Shown: piece after piece, positions 44,123 to 52,950 of the stretch | Position numbering within the stretch: the stretch's first letter is position 1 | Layout: each line of letters begins with the position of its first letter | Source of the DNA: an uncultured Burkholderiaceae bacterium | Lineage (GTDB): Bacteria > Pseudomonadota > Gammaproteobacteria > Burkholderiales > Burkholderiaceae | Assembly: GCA_937871985.1 (NCBI GenBank) | Contig: CALMPB010000156.1 | Coordinates: 35,068 to 99,067, forward strand | Length of the DNA stretch: 64,000 nt | Reading direction: 5' to 3' | Translations under genes and position numbers: made by a program | Notes under the pieces: generated by a model | Database searches by the model: none | The model's input: the letters and a program-made list of their open reading frames with translations, nothing else | Told to the model about the DNA's origin: nothing

Positions 44123-44902
44123 TTACTCCTGATTTCGCCCATAAAGATTCGGCGGCCGGCCTGTTGTTTTGCGGAACATGGTCGAGAACGACGAGGGGCT
44201 TTCATAGCCCATGTCCAGGGCCACGCTGGTAACGCTGTCGCCCAGCGACAGCCGAGCCATGGCGGCGAAAGCGCAGGCTTGCTGGCGCCAATTGACGAAA
44301 GTAATGCCGGTGCCCGCCACGAAGCGGCGATAGAACGTGCGTTCGCTGATATGCAGTTGCCTGGCCCAGTCGGCCGGCCTGGAGGCCTGGGTCGGCGCCT
44401 TGAAGAAAGCCTGGCACAGCCGGGCCAGTTGCTCGTCGCGGGGCATGGGCAAATGCAGGGGAACCACCGGCTGCATCACGGCCTCCTGCAGCAGCAGCTT
44501 CATCAGTTGCCCGTCGCGGGCGTCCAGGTCGTAAAGAGGGGGCACGGCGATAGCCGCGCTTATCAATTCCTTCAGCAAGGGCGAAACCTCGATCACCTGG
44601 CATTTCTGGGGGGGCTCGGCGACGGTGCCCTTCCTGAAGTAAAGGTTGTGGGTGGTGGCGTTGAGCATGCGCAGTTGATGCTGAACATCGTGCGGAATCC
44701 ATACTGCAAAACCCGGGGGCACCACCCACGCGCCGAACCGGGTTTCCAGTTGCAATGTCCCCGTCTTGACGTACAGCAGCTGTATGCGCCGGTGCGAATG
44801 GATCTCCACCATCTGGTCGCTGGGGTAGTTGGCCAAAAAGGCAACGACGTCGCGATCCGTGTTTTCTATCCGGTCAAGATGTTGATGAGGCGGCATGGGC
44901 AT
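44123..44902 (-). CDS. AraC-family regulator (NimR/YeaM-like)
   Basis: 259 residues with an N-terminal cupin sensor (HSHRRIQLLYVKTGTLQLETRFGAWVVPPGFAVWIPHDVQHQ) and C-terminal double HTH. The first HTH is ADWARQLHISERTFYRRFVAGTG and the second is SVTSVALDMGYESPSSFSTMFRKTTGRPP. The cupin-first, short form regulates adjacent exporters in known cases (NimR-NimT). It is divergent from fsr with 126 bp between them, so control of fsr is likely. Confidence 0.88.
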   Translation of the reverse strand: MPMPPHQHLDRIENTDRDVVAFLANYPSDQMVEIHSHRRIQLLYVKTGTLQLETRFGAWVVPPGFAVWIPHDVQHQLRMLNATTHNLYFRKGTVAEPPQKCQVIEVSPLLKELISAAIAVPPLYDLDARDGQLMKLLLQEAVMQPVVPLHLPMPRDEQLARLCQAFFKAPTQASRPADWARQLHISERTFYRRFVAGTGITFVNWRQQACAFAAMARLSLGDSVTSVALDMGYESPSSFSTMFRKTTGRPPNLYGRNQE

Positions 44903-45028
44903 GGCGTCATTCCGTGGGGCTGATGGGATGGCTGAAATTCAATGATGATTGTCTTATATTCTAAAGACAGACACCAGCCGCTTGCGTATATTCTCAGCAT
45001 ACCCCTCTTGCCACAATGAGTATTCATC

Positions 45029-46255
45029 ATGAACGAAGCCGCCATTCCGGCCCCTCACTCGTCCCCTTCCCACGATAAAACCTCCGGCGTCGCCTACCGC
45101 GTCCTGACGGCGATCAGCGTCACGCACCTGCTCAACGACATGATGCAGTCGGTGCTGGTCGCACTGTACCCGGTCCTTAAAGGCAATTTCGACCTGAGCT
45201 TCACGCAGATCGGCTTCATTACCCTGGCGTTCCAGTTCTCGGCGTCGCTGCTTCAACCCCTTATCGGACACTTCACCGACAAGCGCCCCAAACCCTACTC
45301 CCTGCCCATAGGCATGGGTTTTACCTTCTGCGGCCTGATCCTGCTGTCGCAGGCCTGGAACTTTCCCAGCGTCGTCGTCGCCGCCGCGCTGATAGGCATG
45401 GGCTCTTCCGTCTTCCACCCTGAATCGTCCCGTGTGGCGCGCATGGCCTCGGCGGGCCAGCACGGCCTGGCGCAATCCATCTTCCAGGTGGGCGGCAACC
45501 TGGGCTCGTCCATCGGCCCCCTGCTGGCCGCGCTGATCATCGTGCCCCGGGGCCAGGGCAGCGTAGCCTGGTTTTCCCTGGGCGCCTTGCTGGCCATCGT
45601 CATACTCAGCCAGGTCAGCCGCTGGTATGCCCGCCACCTGACCAGCAGCCGCGGCCGCGCCAGCCTGGGCAAGGTTGAAACAGGGCTCGCACGCCGGCAA
45701 GTCATGAAAGCGCTCAGCGTGCTGCTGGTTCTGGTGTTCTCCAAATATTTCTACCTGGCCAGCCTGACCAGCTACCTCACGTTCTACCTGATCCACCGCT
45801 TCGGCGTTTCGATCCAGAATGCGCAGTACTGCCTGTTCGTCTTCCTGTTCGCCGTGGCTCTGGGCACGGTGGTGGGCGGCCCCGTGGGCGACCGCATCGG
45901 GCGCAAGCGCGTCATCTGGGGCTCCATTCTTGGCGCCGCGCCCTTCGCGCTGCTGCTGCCCTACGTCAACCTGACCTGGACCATCATCCTGGTTTTCATT
46001 ATCGGCACCATCATCGCCTCGGCCTTCTCGGCCATCCTGGTTTACGCGCAGGAACTGGTGCCCGGCAAAACCGGCACCATCTCGGGGCTGTTCTTCGGCC
46101 TGGCCTTCGGCATGGCCGGCATCGGCGCCGCGGCGCTGGGCAGTCTGGCCGATGCAACCAGCATCGAGTTCGTCTATCATGTATGTGCCTTCCTGCCTCT
46201 GTTGGGCGTCACAGCATTCCTGCTGCCGAACGAAGGACGGCGCTTCAAGTCGTAG
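45029..46255 (+). CDS. fsr: Fosmidomycin-resistance-type MFS exporter
   Basis: 408 residues with 12 membrane helices. The segments ISVTHLLNDMMQSVLVALYPVLKGNFDLSFTQIG and GMGSSVFHPESSRVARMASAGQHGLAQSIFQVGGNLGSS are the Fsr signature. It exports fosmidomycin and related compounds in E. coli; the natural substrate here is unknown. The divergent AraC gene is the probable regulator. Confidence 0.92.
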   Translation: MNEAAIPAPHSSPSHDKTSGVAYRVLTAISVTHLLNDMMQSVLVALYPVLKGNFDLSFTQIGFITLAFQFSASLLQPLIGHFTDKRPKPYSLPIGMGFTFCGLILLSQAWNFPSVVVAAALIGMGSSVFHPESSRVARMASAGQHGLAQSIFQVGGNLGSSIGPLLAALIIVPRGQGSVAWFSLGALLAIVILSQVSRWYARHLTSSRGRASLGKVETGLARRQVMKALSVLLVLVFSKYFYLASLTSYLTFYLIHRFGVSIQNAQYCLFVFLFAVALGTVVGGPVGDRIGRKRVIWGSILGAAPFALLLPYVNLTWTIILVFIIGTIIASAFSAILVYAQELVPGKTGTISGLFFGLAFGMAGIGAAALGSLADATSIEFVYHVCAFLPLLGVTAFLLPNEGRRFKS

Positions 46256-46320
46256 CCGCGCACCAGCCGGAACGACTCCACAAAACAGCGCCGTTGCCTT
46301 GACCGCTTAGGAGTAGTTCC

Positions 46321-47634
46321 ATGACTGAGCTGCACACGCTTGCACGCGCAAGCCACACATCGCCAGAGCGCGCCGACGACGACACCGATCGGCCCGCCTC
46401 CAAGGCACAAGAGCCTTCCGGGCTGATAACCCGCCTGGGACGCTGGTGGGAGCGTGAACGCAGACTGACCTCGGCCGAAATCAAGCCTTTGTACACGGCC
46501 AGGCTGACCGACGTCGGCGCCAACCGCGCGGCCAAGCAATGGTGCCTGCAATACAGCGCCGCGGACGGCAAAGACCGGCGCGCGCTGCTGGCTCAACTGG
46601 TCGAAACCGGCGCCACGCTCAGCCCGCGAGCCGATCGAGGCCTGCTCCTGCTGCGCCGCCTCAATATGCAGGCGGCCGGGCTGCAATTCATGGTCGAACT
46701 GCGCGCCGACATGCTGCGCTGGCGCAACCAGGTCGCGGGCCTTACGGTCCTTGAACACGAACTCGAAACTCTGCTGTCGAACTGGTTCGACGTGGGTATG
46801 CTCGAACTCAAGCCCATTACCTGGGATTCGCCGGCCTCTCTGCTGGAAAAACTCATCCAGTACGAGGCCGTGCACGAAATCCGTTCATGGGACGAACTCA
46901 AGCACAGGGTGGCCGACAACCGGCGCTGCTACGCCTTCTTCCATCCGCGCATGAGCGACGTGCCGCTGATTTTCGTGGAAGTGGCGTTCGCTCATCAAAT
47001 GGCGGACAACGTGCAGGTGCTGCTCGACCCGCAAACCCCGGCCGAAAGCCTGAGCAAAGCGCGCTGGGCCATTTTCTATTCCATTTCAAACACCCAGCCC
47101 GGATTGCGCGGCATCAGCTTCGGCAATTTCCTGCTCAAGCGCGTCGTGGACGAACTGCTGCGCGAAATGCCCCGCCTGAAATCCTTTGCCACGCTTTCGC
47201 CCATACCCGGATTCACCGACTGGCTCAAGAAACAGGACAACCGAACCCTGCAGGCACTGCTGCACAATCGCACCGAAACCGAAACGCGCACCAACAGCCA
47301 GGCCGGGACAAGGTGGGCCGCAAAGCTGCAAAAGGCAGCCATGGGCCAAGCCCCCGAACTCGTGCAAAACGCCGGCTTGAGGCTGGCCGCGCACTACCTG
47401 ACCACCATGAAGAACGGGCGGCCCATCGACCCGGTCGCCCGCTTCCACCTGGAAAACGGCGCCCGCATCGAACGCGTCAACTGGGCCGCCGACCGCTCGG
47501 CCAAGGGCCTGGAGCAGTCCTGCGCCCTCATGGTCAACTATCTGTACGACCTGGACGAACTGGATCAGAACCTGGTACAGCTAACCGCGGGCAAACCCAG
47601 CCTGGGGCGCAACCTGAAACGGTTGCTGCCCTGA
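46321..47634 (+). CDS. Malonyl-CoA decarboxylase
   Basis: A 437-residue single-protein malonyl-CoA decarboxylase with an N-terminal helical domain and a C-terminal GNAT-like catalytic domain. Diagnostic stretches are AHQMADNVQVLL, ARWAIFYSISNTQPGLRGISFGNFLLKRVV, FATLSPIPGFTDWL and PVARFHLENGARIERVNWAADRS. The catalytic Ser and His of the family lie in SPIPGF and ARFHLENGA. It makes acetyl-CoA and CO2 from malonyl-CoA. No matBC genes are adjacent. Confidence 0.95.
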   Translation: MTELHTLARASHTSPERADDDTDRPASKAQEPSGLITRLGRWWERERRLTSAEIKPLYTARLTDVGANRAAKQWCLQYSAADGKDRRALLAQLVETGATLSPRADRGLLLLRRLNMQAAGLQFMVELRADMLRWRNQVAGLTVLEHELETLLSNWFDVGMLELKPITWDSPASLLEKLIQYEAVHEIRSWDELKHRVADNRRCYAFFHPRMSDVPLIFVEVAFAHQMADNVQVLLDPQTPAESLSKARWAIFYSISNTQPGLRGISFGNFLLKRVVDELLREMPRLKSFATLSPIPGFTDWLKKQDNRTLQALLHNRTETETRTNSQAGTRWAAKLQKAAMGQAPELVQNAGLRLAAHYLTTMKNGRPIDPVARFHLENGARIERVNWAADRSAKGLEQSCALMVNYLYDLDELDQNLVQLTAGKPSLGRNLKRLLP

Positions 47635-47639
47635 GCAGC

Positions 47640-47655
47640 AAGGCTTCCAAGCCTT
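47640..47655. terminator. Possible weak terminator hairpin
   Basis: AAGGCTT-CC-AAGCCTT forms a short stem just after the decarboxylase stop, followed by ATTCTT. The T-run is poor and the loop tight, so function is uncertain. It lies between convergent genes. Confidence 0.35.
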
Positions 47656-47701
47656 ATTCTTCGGCCTCGTTGGCGGGCGCATGCCGTCACCTGGCCGAAC
47701 T

Positions 47702-48301
47702 TTATTCCGCAACGCGGCCTTCGGCATCCCGCCAATCCAGTTGCCATGCGCCTGAACGCCAATTCTGCAGCCACAGGGTGCACGTCAGCGTCTTTGCATC
47801 GGTAATGCCGCCGCTGCGGCAGGCTTCGACAACCTCATCCACCAAGGCCGTGCGCACCTCCAGAAACTCGTCCTGATCCAGATTCTGCTCTCCCTGAACG
47901 AGGCCGCGCGCGAAGAAGATATGGATGATTTCGGTGGAATAGGCTATGGCCAGATGCATGTCCCCCGCCTTCGCCCACTGGCTGGCGGCAAAACCGGTTT
48001 CCTCCAGCAGCTCGCGCTTGGCGCACTCCAACGGATCTTCGCCGGGGTCGAGCTTGCCGGCCGGAAACTCCGTCATGACACGGCCCACCGGATAGCGGAA
48101 CTGGCGCTCCAGCAACACGGTATTTTCATCCAGCAAGGGGATGATGACGACCGCCCCCGGATGCACGATATATTCGCGGCTGGATTCGCCCCCATCGGGC
48201 AAGCGCACCCTGTCGCGGCGAGCCTTGAGAAAACCGCCTTCGCACAAGGACTGGCTTTCGATCAGGGTTTCAACAAGATGAGCGTCGGCGGATTCGGTCA
48301 T
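47702..48301 (-). CDS. NUDIX hydrolase, ADP-ribose pyrophosphatase type
   Basis: A 199-residue NUDIX enzyme. The NUDIX box is GKLDPGEDPLECAKRELLEETGF, matching GX5EX7REXXEEXG. The preceding VLLERQFRYPVGRVMTEFPAG is typical of ADP-ribose/ADP-sugar pyrophosphatases (NudF-like), which cleave ADP-ribose to AMP and ribose 5-phosphate. It is convergent with malonyl-CoA decarboxylase. Confidence 0.93.
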   Translation of the reverse strand: MTESADAHLVETLIESQSLCEGGFLKARRDRVRLPDGGESSREYIVHPGAVVIIPLLDENTVLLERQFRYPVGRVMTEFPAGKLDPGEDPLECAKRELLEETGFAASQWAKAGDMHLAIAYSTEIIHIFFARGLVQGEQNLDQDEFLEVRTALVDEVVEACRSGGITDAKTLTCTLWLQNWRSGAWQLDWRDAEGRVAE

Positions 48302-48532
48302 GGCAACAGGGCATCGAATGGTGAGAGCCGTTCAGCTTACCACCACAGGATTCGTTTCACTCGGGCAAAGGCCGACAACCGGATTCCATAGAAAACGCAA
48401 GGCAACAGCAGCCTAATGGCGGAGAGGCTATCCGCGCACATCCCCGGCCAGGCAATGGCATACTGAACTCAATGCTCAGTGGCGTGCGATACGTTGATGC
48501 TTATCGTCGGGGTAAAAAATGGCGAAATACCT

Positions 48533-49768
48533 ATGGACTTGCTGATCTCCCGGGCCGCACACGCCTTGGCGGAGGGCGACGCACTCGGCGCGCTCAACCT
48601 GGTTGCCTTGCGCGACGACGCGCCCGCGCTTGCGCTGCGCGGCATCGCCGTCGCGCAGCTTGGCGACCTTGCTCTCGCCAGCACATTGCTACGCAAGGCC
48701 ATACGCGCCTTCGGCCCCAGACAGCCGCTGGCCCGTGCCAGATGCATCGTCGCCCAGGCCGAGATTGCACTGGTTCTGCGCGACCTAGCCTGGTCGGCCA
48801 AAGCACTGCATTCCGCGCAAGCGGTTCTGGATGCGCACGGCGACCGGCCAAACGCCGCCCATGCGCGGCACCTCGAAGCGCGGCGGCTGCTTCTTTCAGG
48901 CCGGCTCGACGAAGCGGAACGCGTCATCGTCCCGCTCGACCTGGAATCCCTGCCGCCAGCATCCAAGGCCATCCACCATTTGATCGTTGCGGGAATCTTG
49001 ATGCGCCGCTTGCGCATCAAAGCGGCGCATGCCGCCTTGACCCAGGCACGGCAAGCCGCGCTTCGCTCACGAATTCCCGGCTTGATGGCAGAAGCCGAAC
49101 ACGCGCTGCATACCCTGAAACGCCCCGCCGCGCGCCTGCTCGCGCATGGCCGGGACAAACCCCTCCTGCTCGAGGAGGTGGAAGAATTATCGGCCACGCC
49201 CATGCTCATCGTGAATGCCTGCCGCAATACGGTCAGCAACAAAGAAACCGTGATTCCGCTGGCACGCCGCCCGGTGCTGTTCTCGCTGGCACGGCTGCTG
49301 GCGCAAGCCTGGCCTGCCGACGTACCGAGGGAAGCGCTTATCGCCGGCGCATTTCGAACCAGGGTTCCCGATGAAACGCATCGCGCGCGCCTGCGCGTTG
49401 AAATCGGCCGCTTGAGAAAAGCGCTCCGCCCCCTGGCTGGCATCGATGCCACGCGGCAAGGCTTCGCCCTGGTTCCCCACGGCTCGGACAAGGTCGCCGT
49501 GCTGGCAAGCCTCGTCGAAGACCGGCACGCCGCCGTGCTGGCCCTGTTGGCCGACGGCGAGTCATGGTCCAGCTCGTCCCTGGCGCTTGCCCTGGGCGCC
49601 AGCCAGCGCACCGTACAGCGGGCGCTCGACGCCCTGGCCGCCGACGGCAAGGCGCAGTCGTTCGGCCGCGGACGCGCGCGCCGCTGGCTGATTCCGCCCC
49701 TGCCCGGATTCGCGACAACACTATTGCTCCCTGTTCCGCCGGTCGCCGCTGTCGAGGCCACACCTTGA
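48533..49768 (+). CDS. Helical-repeat transcriptional regulator with two putative DNA-binding domains
   Basis: About 411 residues; the ATG at 48533 is chosen, with a GTG at 48479 possible. Residues up to about 225 are Ala/Leu-rich helical pairs resembling TPRs (LALASTLLRKAIRAFG, ARHLEARRLLLSGRLDEAERVI). An OmpR/SARP-like winged helix then follows (VPREALIAGAFRTRVPDETHRARLRVEIGRLRKAL with IDATRQGFALVP). A second HTH (SSLALALGASQRTVQRALDALAADGKAQSFGRGRARRWL) comes near the C-terminus. The dual layout is uncommon. It stands 90 bp ahead of a beta-propeller gene, which is the likely target. The family is not one I can name precisely. Confidence 0.75.
   Translation: MDLLISRAAHALAEGDALGALNLVALRDDAPALALRGIAVAQLGDLALASTLLRKAIRAFGPRQPLARARCIVAQAEIALVLRDLAWSAKALHSAQAVLDAHGDRPNAAHARHLEARRLLLSGRLDEAERVIVPLDLESLPPASKAIHHLIVAGILMRRLRIKAAHAALTQARQAALRSRIPGLMAEAEHALHTLKRPAARLLAHGRDKPLLLEEVEELSATPMLIVNACRNTVSNKETVIPLARRPVLFSLARLLAQAWPADVPREALIAGAFRTRVPDETHRARLRVEIGRLRKALRPLAGIDATRQGFALVPHGSDKVAVLASLVEDRHAAVLALLADGESWSSSSLALALGASQRTVQRALDALAADGKAQSFGRGRARRWLIPPLPGFATTLLLPVPPVAAVEATP
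49711..49740 (+). repeat. Direct repeat copy A (3' end of the regulator gene)
   Basis: Starts CGCGACAACACTATTGCTCC. It matches copy B, 66 bp downstream, at 25 of 30 positions, with all five differences being transitions. It lies inside coding sequence. Confidence 0.55.
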
Positions 49769-49776
49769 CCACGGCT

Positions 49777-49806
49777 CGCGACAACATTGTTACTCCCCGT
49801 CCCGCC
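49777..49806 (+). repeat. Direct repeat copy B (promoter region of the propeller gene)
   Basis: Starts CGCGACAACATTGTTACTCC, 53 bp before the propeller start. It contains the near-palindrome AACATTGTT. It may be an operator for the preceding regulator, with copy A as second site. Confidence 0.5.
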
Positions 49807-49858
49807 GCCGGACGATTAGGATGAAGTTGTTCTTTCCACCAACGACCAGGACGGCATC

Positions 49859-50491
49859 ATGAAAACCTCCACCGCAAAAATCCTACGTGAATACGGCCCG
49901 TTCGAGGGCGTCGACGCCGTGCACGGACTGACCTTCGACGGTCGGCATGTCTGGTTCGCGACCGGCGGCGCATTGAAGGCGCTGGATACCGAGAGCGGAA
50001 CCGCAGGGCAGTCCATAGACGTCGCCGCGGCCGCCGGCACGGCCTTCGACGGCAAGCACCTCTTCCAGATCGCCGACGGGCACATACAAAAGATCGACCC
50101 GGCAACGGGCAGCGTGGTCGCCACCATCCCCGCCCCAAGCCGCGACGGCAACTCCGGCCTGGCCTGGGCCGAAGGCAGCCTGTGGGTGGGGCAGTACCGG
50201 GACAGGCTCATCCACCAGGTCGACCCCGAAACCGGCAGAGTGCTGCGAACCATTGCCTCGAACCGCTACGTAACCGGCGTAACCTGGGTCGATGGCGAAT
50301 TCTGGCACGGCACCTGGGAAGACGGAACCAGCGACTTGCGACGGCTCGACCCCGAAACCGGCGAGGTTCTGGAAACCATCGAGATGCCGCCTGAAACCGC
50401 CGTCTCAGGGCTGGAATCCAACGGCGAAGACCGTTTCTTTTGCGGCGGCGGCAGCAGCGGCCTGATCAGGGTGGTGGCAAGGTCCGGTTGA
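49859..50491 (+). CDS. Beta-propeller protein, glutamine-cyclotransferase / virginiamycin B lyase-like
   Basis: A 210-residue protein made of repeated blade units: GLTFDGRHVWFATGGALKALDTESG, GTAFDGKHLFQIADGHIQKIDPATG, GLAWAEGSLWVGQYRDRLIHQVDPETG, GVTWVDGEFWHGTWEDG. About five blades are seen, so it is short for a closed six- or seven-blade lyase. No signal peptide is evident. The enzymatic role is unknown. Its 3' end (last 47 bp, encoding SSGLIRVVARSG) is repeated at 53895-53941, beyond the dioxygenase genes. Confidence 0.8.
   Translation: MKTSTAKILREYGPFEGVDAVHGLTFDGRHVWFATGGALKALDTESGTAGQSIDVAAAAGTAFDGKHLFQIADGHIQKIDPATGSVVATIPAPSRDGNSGLAWAEGSLWVGQYRDRLIHQVDPETGRVLRTIASNRYVTGVTWVDGEFWHGTWEDGTSDLRRLDPETGEVLETIEMPPETAVSGLESNGEDRFFCGGGSSGLIRVVARSG
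50445..50491 (+). repeat. 47-bp direct repeat, left copy
   Basis: This is the 3' end of the propeller gene including its stop. The first 38 bases are identical to 53895-53932, and the whole 47 bp has two differences. The two copies are exactly 3450 bp apart and enclose the ferredoxin-beta-alpha-LysR block. Confidence 0.9.
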
Positions 50492-50517
50492 CGCGCCTCC
50501 AAGAGAAACTGAAGTTC

Positions 50518-50838
50518 CTAATCCTCCGGCGCAAGCTCGACTTGCAGTGTTCCGACCAACGACTCAGGCAAGACCTGGCAGCTCAAGCGTGAAATACCTT
50601 CACGATAGTGGCCGGACTCGCCAAGCAGGTCGGCTTCGTCTTCGTCGGGTGCTCCCACCCGCCCATATCCTTCATGAACATATACATGACACGTGCCGCA
50701 GGATTTTGCCCCTCCGCACGTGGCTGCGACAGGCAGCCCATGAGTCTGGCACATCTGCATCAAACTCGAACCGGCTTGACACTCGAATGGATGGACGACC
50801 CCTCCACGGTCGGTCATCTCAATCAATAAACTCGACAT
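50518..50838 (-). CDS. [2Fe-2S] ferredoxin, adrenodoxin/putidaredoxin type
   Basis: 106 residues from the ATG at 50838; an upstream ATG at 50877 lacks a ribosome site. The cluster ligands are C41, C47, C50 and C87 (CGGAKSCGTC, then SCQ). This is the vertebrate/putidaredoxin-type spacing, not the Rieske type usual for naphthalene-family systems. It should carry electrons to the dioxygenase encoded upstream. A ferredoxin reductase is absent from the block. Confidence 0.9.
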   Translation of the reverse strand: MSSLLIEMTDRGGVVHPFECQAGSSLMQMCQTHGLPVAATCGGAKSCGTCHVYVHEGYGRVGAPDEDEADLLGESGHYREGISRLSCQVLPESLVGTLQVELAPED

Positions 50839-50922
50839 ATCGTCTCTCTTCCCAAAGCCTGAAAATTTAGAAAGCATCGCCGCTGCTTCCGACGCAAGGA
50901 TGGTCGGGCAGAAAGCCCCTGC

Positions 50923-51399
50923 TTATAGCGGAACCGCAAGCGCCGTATCGATGCTGAACGAATCGATGATTACAAGCCGCTTGCGCAGTTTGAATCGGCC
51001 TTCGCACAACGACAGCTTGTCTTCGTAACGTCCAACCATATAAGTGGATGCGTTCCCCTCTTGATCGCACTGCATCACAAGAAGGTTCGCGCTGGCATCG
51101 AGGCTGCCGTCGGGGCATTCATCAACACGTACATTGGTAATGTAGTGACGGAAGTACATGTGGCGATAGGTCAGAGCCTCGTCAATCAACATCGCAACGC
51201 GATCCTTCACCATGCCGTGCGTATAGCACCCCATCAACGGCGCGGGCAGTCCCGCGTCGTGGTTCTCTCGCGAAACAATGCGATAGTCGCACTCATCGAG
51301 ACTGAAAAAATCAGGCCATTCGGCATATTTTCCTTGGTTCAGGGCATCTGCATAGTCGAAATAAAAGCGCGCAACCCGTTCGTGAAGTGTCATGGTCAT
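50923..51399 (-). CDS. Ring-hydroxylating dioxygenase beta subunit
   Basis: 158 residues with the NTF2-like beta subunit pattern: VARFYFDYADALNQGKYAEWPDFFS, YRIVSRENHDAGLP, MVKDRVAMLIDEALTYRHMYFRHYI and the ending IIDSFSIDTALAVPL. Start and alpha stop share one base (TAATG), so translation is coupled. It is distinctly diverged from TphA3 in the same window, though with the same overall plan. Confidence 0.9.
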   Translation of the reverse strand: MTMTLHERVARFYFDYADALNQGKYAEWPDFFSLDECDYRIVSRENHDAGLPAPLMGCYTHGMVKDRVAMLIDEALTYRHMYFRHYITNVRVDECPDGSLDASANLLVMQCDQEGNASTYMVGRYEDKLSLCEGRFKLRKRLVIIDSFSIDTALAVPL

Positions 51400-52715
51400 T
51401 ATGCTGATTCCTGTTGCCGGTTGACCTCGCCATCGCGGTCGAAAGCCATTAGTCGGTGATAATGCTTCCAGAACCCACGGATAGAGATTTCTTGCGACAG
51501 GTAATCCGTATCCTGAATCTCGCCAAGACCGCCCATCTCAAGCACCGCATGATCACCGCTTCGCATTTTTGCGCCTTCTTGCACCAAGCGTAAGGCCTCG
51601 CCGTCTTCCAGAGAAATATAGCCAGAAGGGCCAATGAAGTTGACCGATAAAAGGCGGCTTTGCAATTGCTCGGGCGTATCGCTCTCGAAACCCAGATAAG
51701 TGATGTGCAACTCAACGGCGTCAGGACCTTTGGGCCGCAGATGACGCACGGCATAGGTGTTATCGACCTGAGCCAGGATCAAGCTAGGGAACATGGACAA
51801 GATCGTTGTCTTGATATTGTCGTCGAGGTCGAGCTTGACCTGCGCCAGCGACGGATCATTCAACTTGAGATCGGGGTTGAACTTGTCCGTGCCGCTATAA
51901 GCGGCCGCCAGATCACCCTGATGCTTGTTATCGTCGGCGCTCAGGATCGAATGGTTCCATGTGTTCTTGCCATCCTTGTCCATTTTGATGCCGCCTTTCA
52001 TCGCCGGCGTCTGGAGCCCGAACGAGACCTGGAACGTATGCAGCAACGAACCGTGGTACGGATCGCGCACGTTTTCATTGTAGAGTTTCCAGTTGCCCGG
52101 TATTTTCTGCCGCAGGTAGCCGATGACCTTCGGTTTGCGCTGAACCAGCAAGCGCTCGATCTGCGAAAGGCTGTGTGCGCCAAGATAGTCCTCAAGCGGT
52201 TCGGTCTGTTCGCTGTAGGTGCCGAAAATCAGCCCGCCATACGTAGCGATGCGCAAGGTGCGCAAGCCATGGTCTTTCTTCTCGAAGGATGGCGGCATGC
52301 CGCCCTTGCCGTTGAGCCCCTTTTCGAGCGGCACGCCGACCAGATCTCCCGCGAGATTGTATGTCCACAAGTGATACGCGCAAGAGTGCCGTTTGGCGTT
52401 GCCACGCACTTTGTCGACAATGCGCGCGCCTCGGTGAGCACAGGAGTTCTCGAAGGCGTGCACGCTGCCGTCTTTGGCGCGCGTCACGACCACTGCCGTA
52501 TCACCCACCCAAGTGGTTTGAAAGTCCCCCCAATTGGGAATCTCGATTTCAAGTCCCAGATAGTTCCATACCGGCCCGCGAAACAATTGTTCCATTTCCC
52601 GCTTATATATCTTCGGGTCTGTAAATACATCGTAAGGCACGCGAGAAAAGTCGCTCGCCGGCCAGCTCAGGGACTGCCCCACTGTTTGCGAAGGTGTGAC
52701 CTCGGCTCGTTCCAT
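51399..52715 (-). CDS. Ring-hydroxylating dioxygenase alpha subunit (salicylate 5-hydroxylase / anthranilate dioxygenase type)
   Basis: A 438-residue Rieske oxygenase. The cluster ligands are C92, H94, C112 and H115; the iron ligands are D218, H221 and H226 in ENVRDPYHGSLLH. Regions such as IPGNWKLYNENVRDPYHGSLLHTFQVSFGL and LILAQVDNTYAVRHLRPKG resemble NagG and AndAc, suggesting an ortho-substituted benzoate such as salicylate or anthranilate. GGAGA lies nine bases before the start. It is divergent from a LysR gene. The reductase is not encoded here. Base composition looks lower in GC than in the flanking genes, in line with acquisition. Confidence 0.9.
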   Translation of the reverse strand: MERAEVTPSQTVGQSLSWPASDFSRVPYDVFTDPKIYKREMEQLFRGPVWNYLGLEIEIPNWGDFQTTWVGDTAVVVTRAKDGSVHAFENSCAHRGARIVDKVRGNAKRHSCAYHLWTYNLAGDLVGVPLEKGLNGKGGMPPSFEKKDHGLRTLRIATYGGLIFGTYSEQTEPLEDYLGAHSLSQIERLLVQRKPKVIGYLRQKIPGNWKLYNENVRDPYHGSLLHTFQVSFGLQTPAMKGGIKMDKDGKNTWNHSILSADDNKHQGDLAAAYSGTDKFNPDLKLNDPSLAQVKLDLDDNIKTTILSMFPSLILAQVDNTYAVRHLRPKGPDAVELHITYLGFESDTPEQLQSRLLSVNFIGPSGYISLEDGEALRLVQEGAKMRSGDHAVLEMGGLGEIQDTDYLSQEISIRGFWKHYHRLMAFDRDGEVNRQQESA

Positions 52716-52950
52716 AATCGTTGTCTCCAGGTATGCAGTGAGCGCCGGCGCCGCAGTGCGCTCGATGACCCGCTCGGGCTATCGTTTATTTCTTGGGATT
52801 CCCTGCTTTTGTCCTCTCGATGAGCGACGTAGGCGTTCTTTTCCCCGTTTTTTAGAGCATTTGCTTAGTAGCTGAAAAGATTATAAAAACTGTGGATATG
52901 TAGCGAAACCGCAAGAATGGAATTAACCTTTCCAAAATACGGAATTAATC

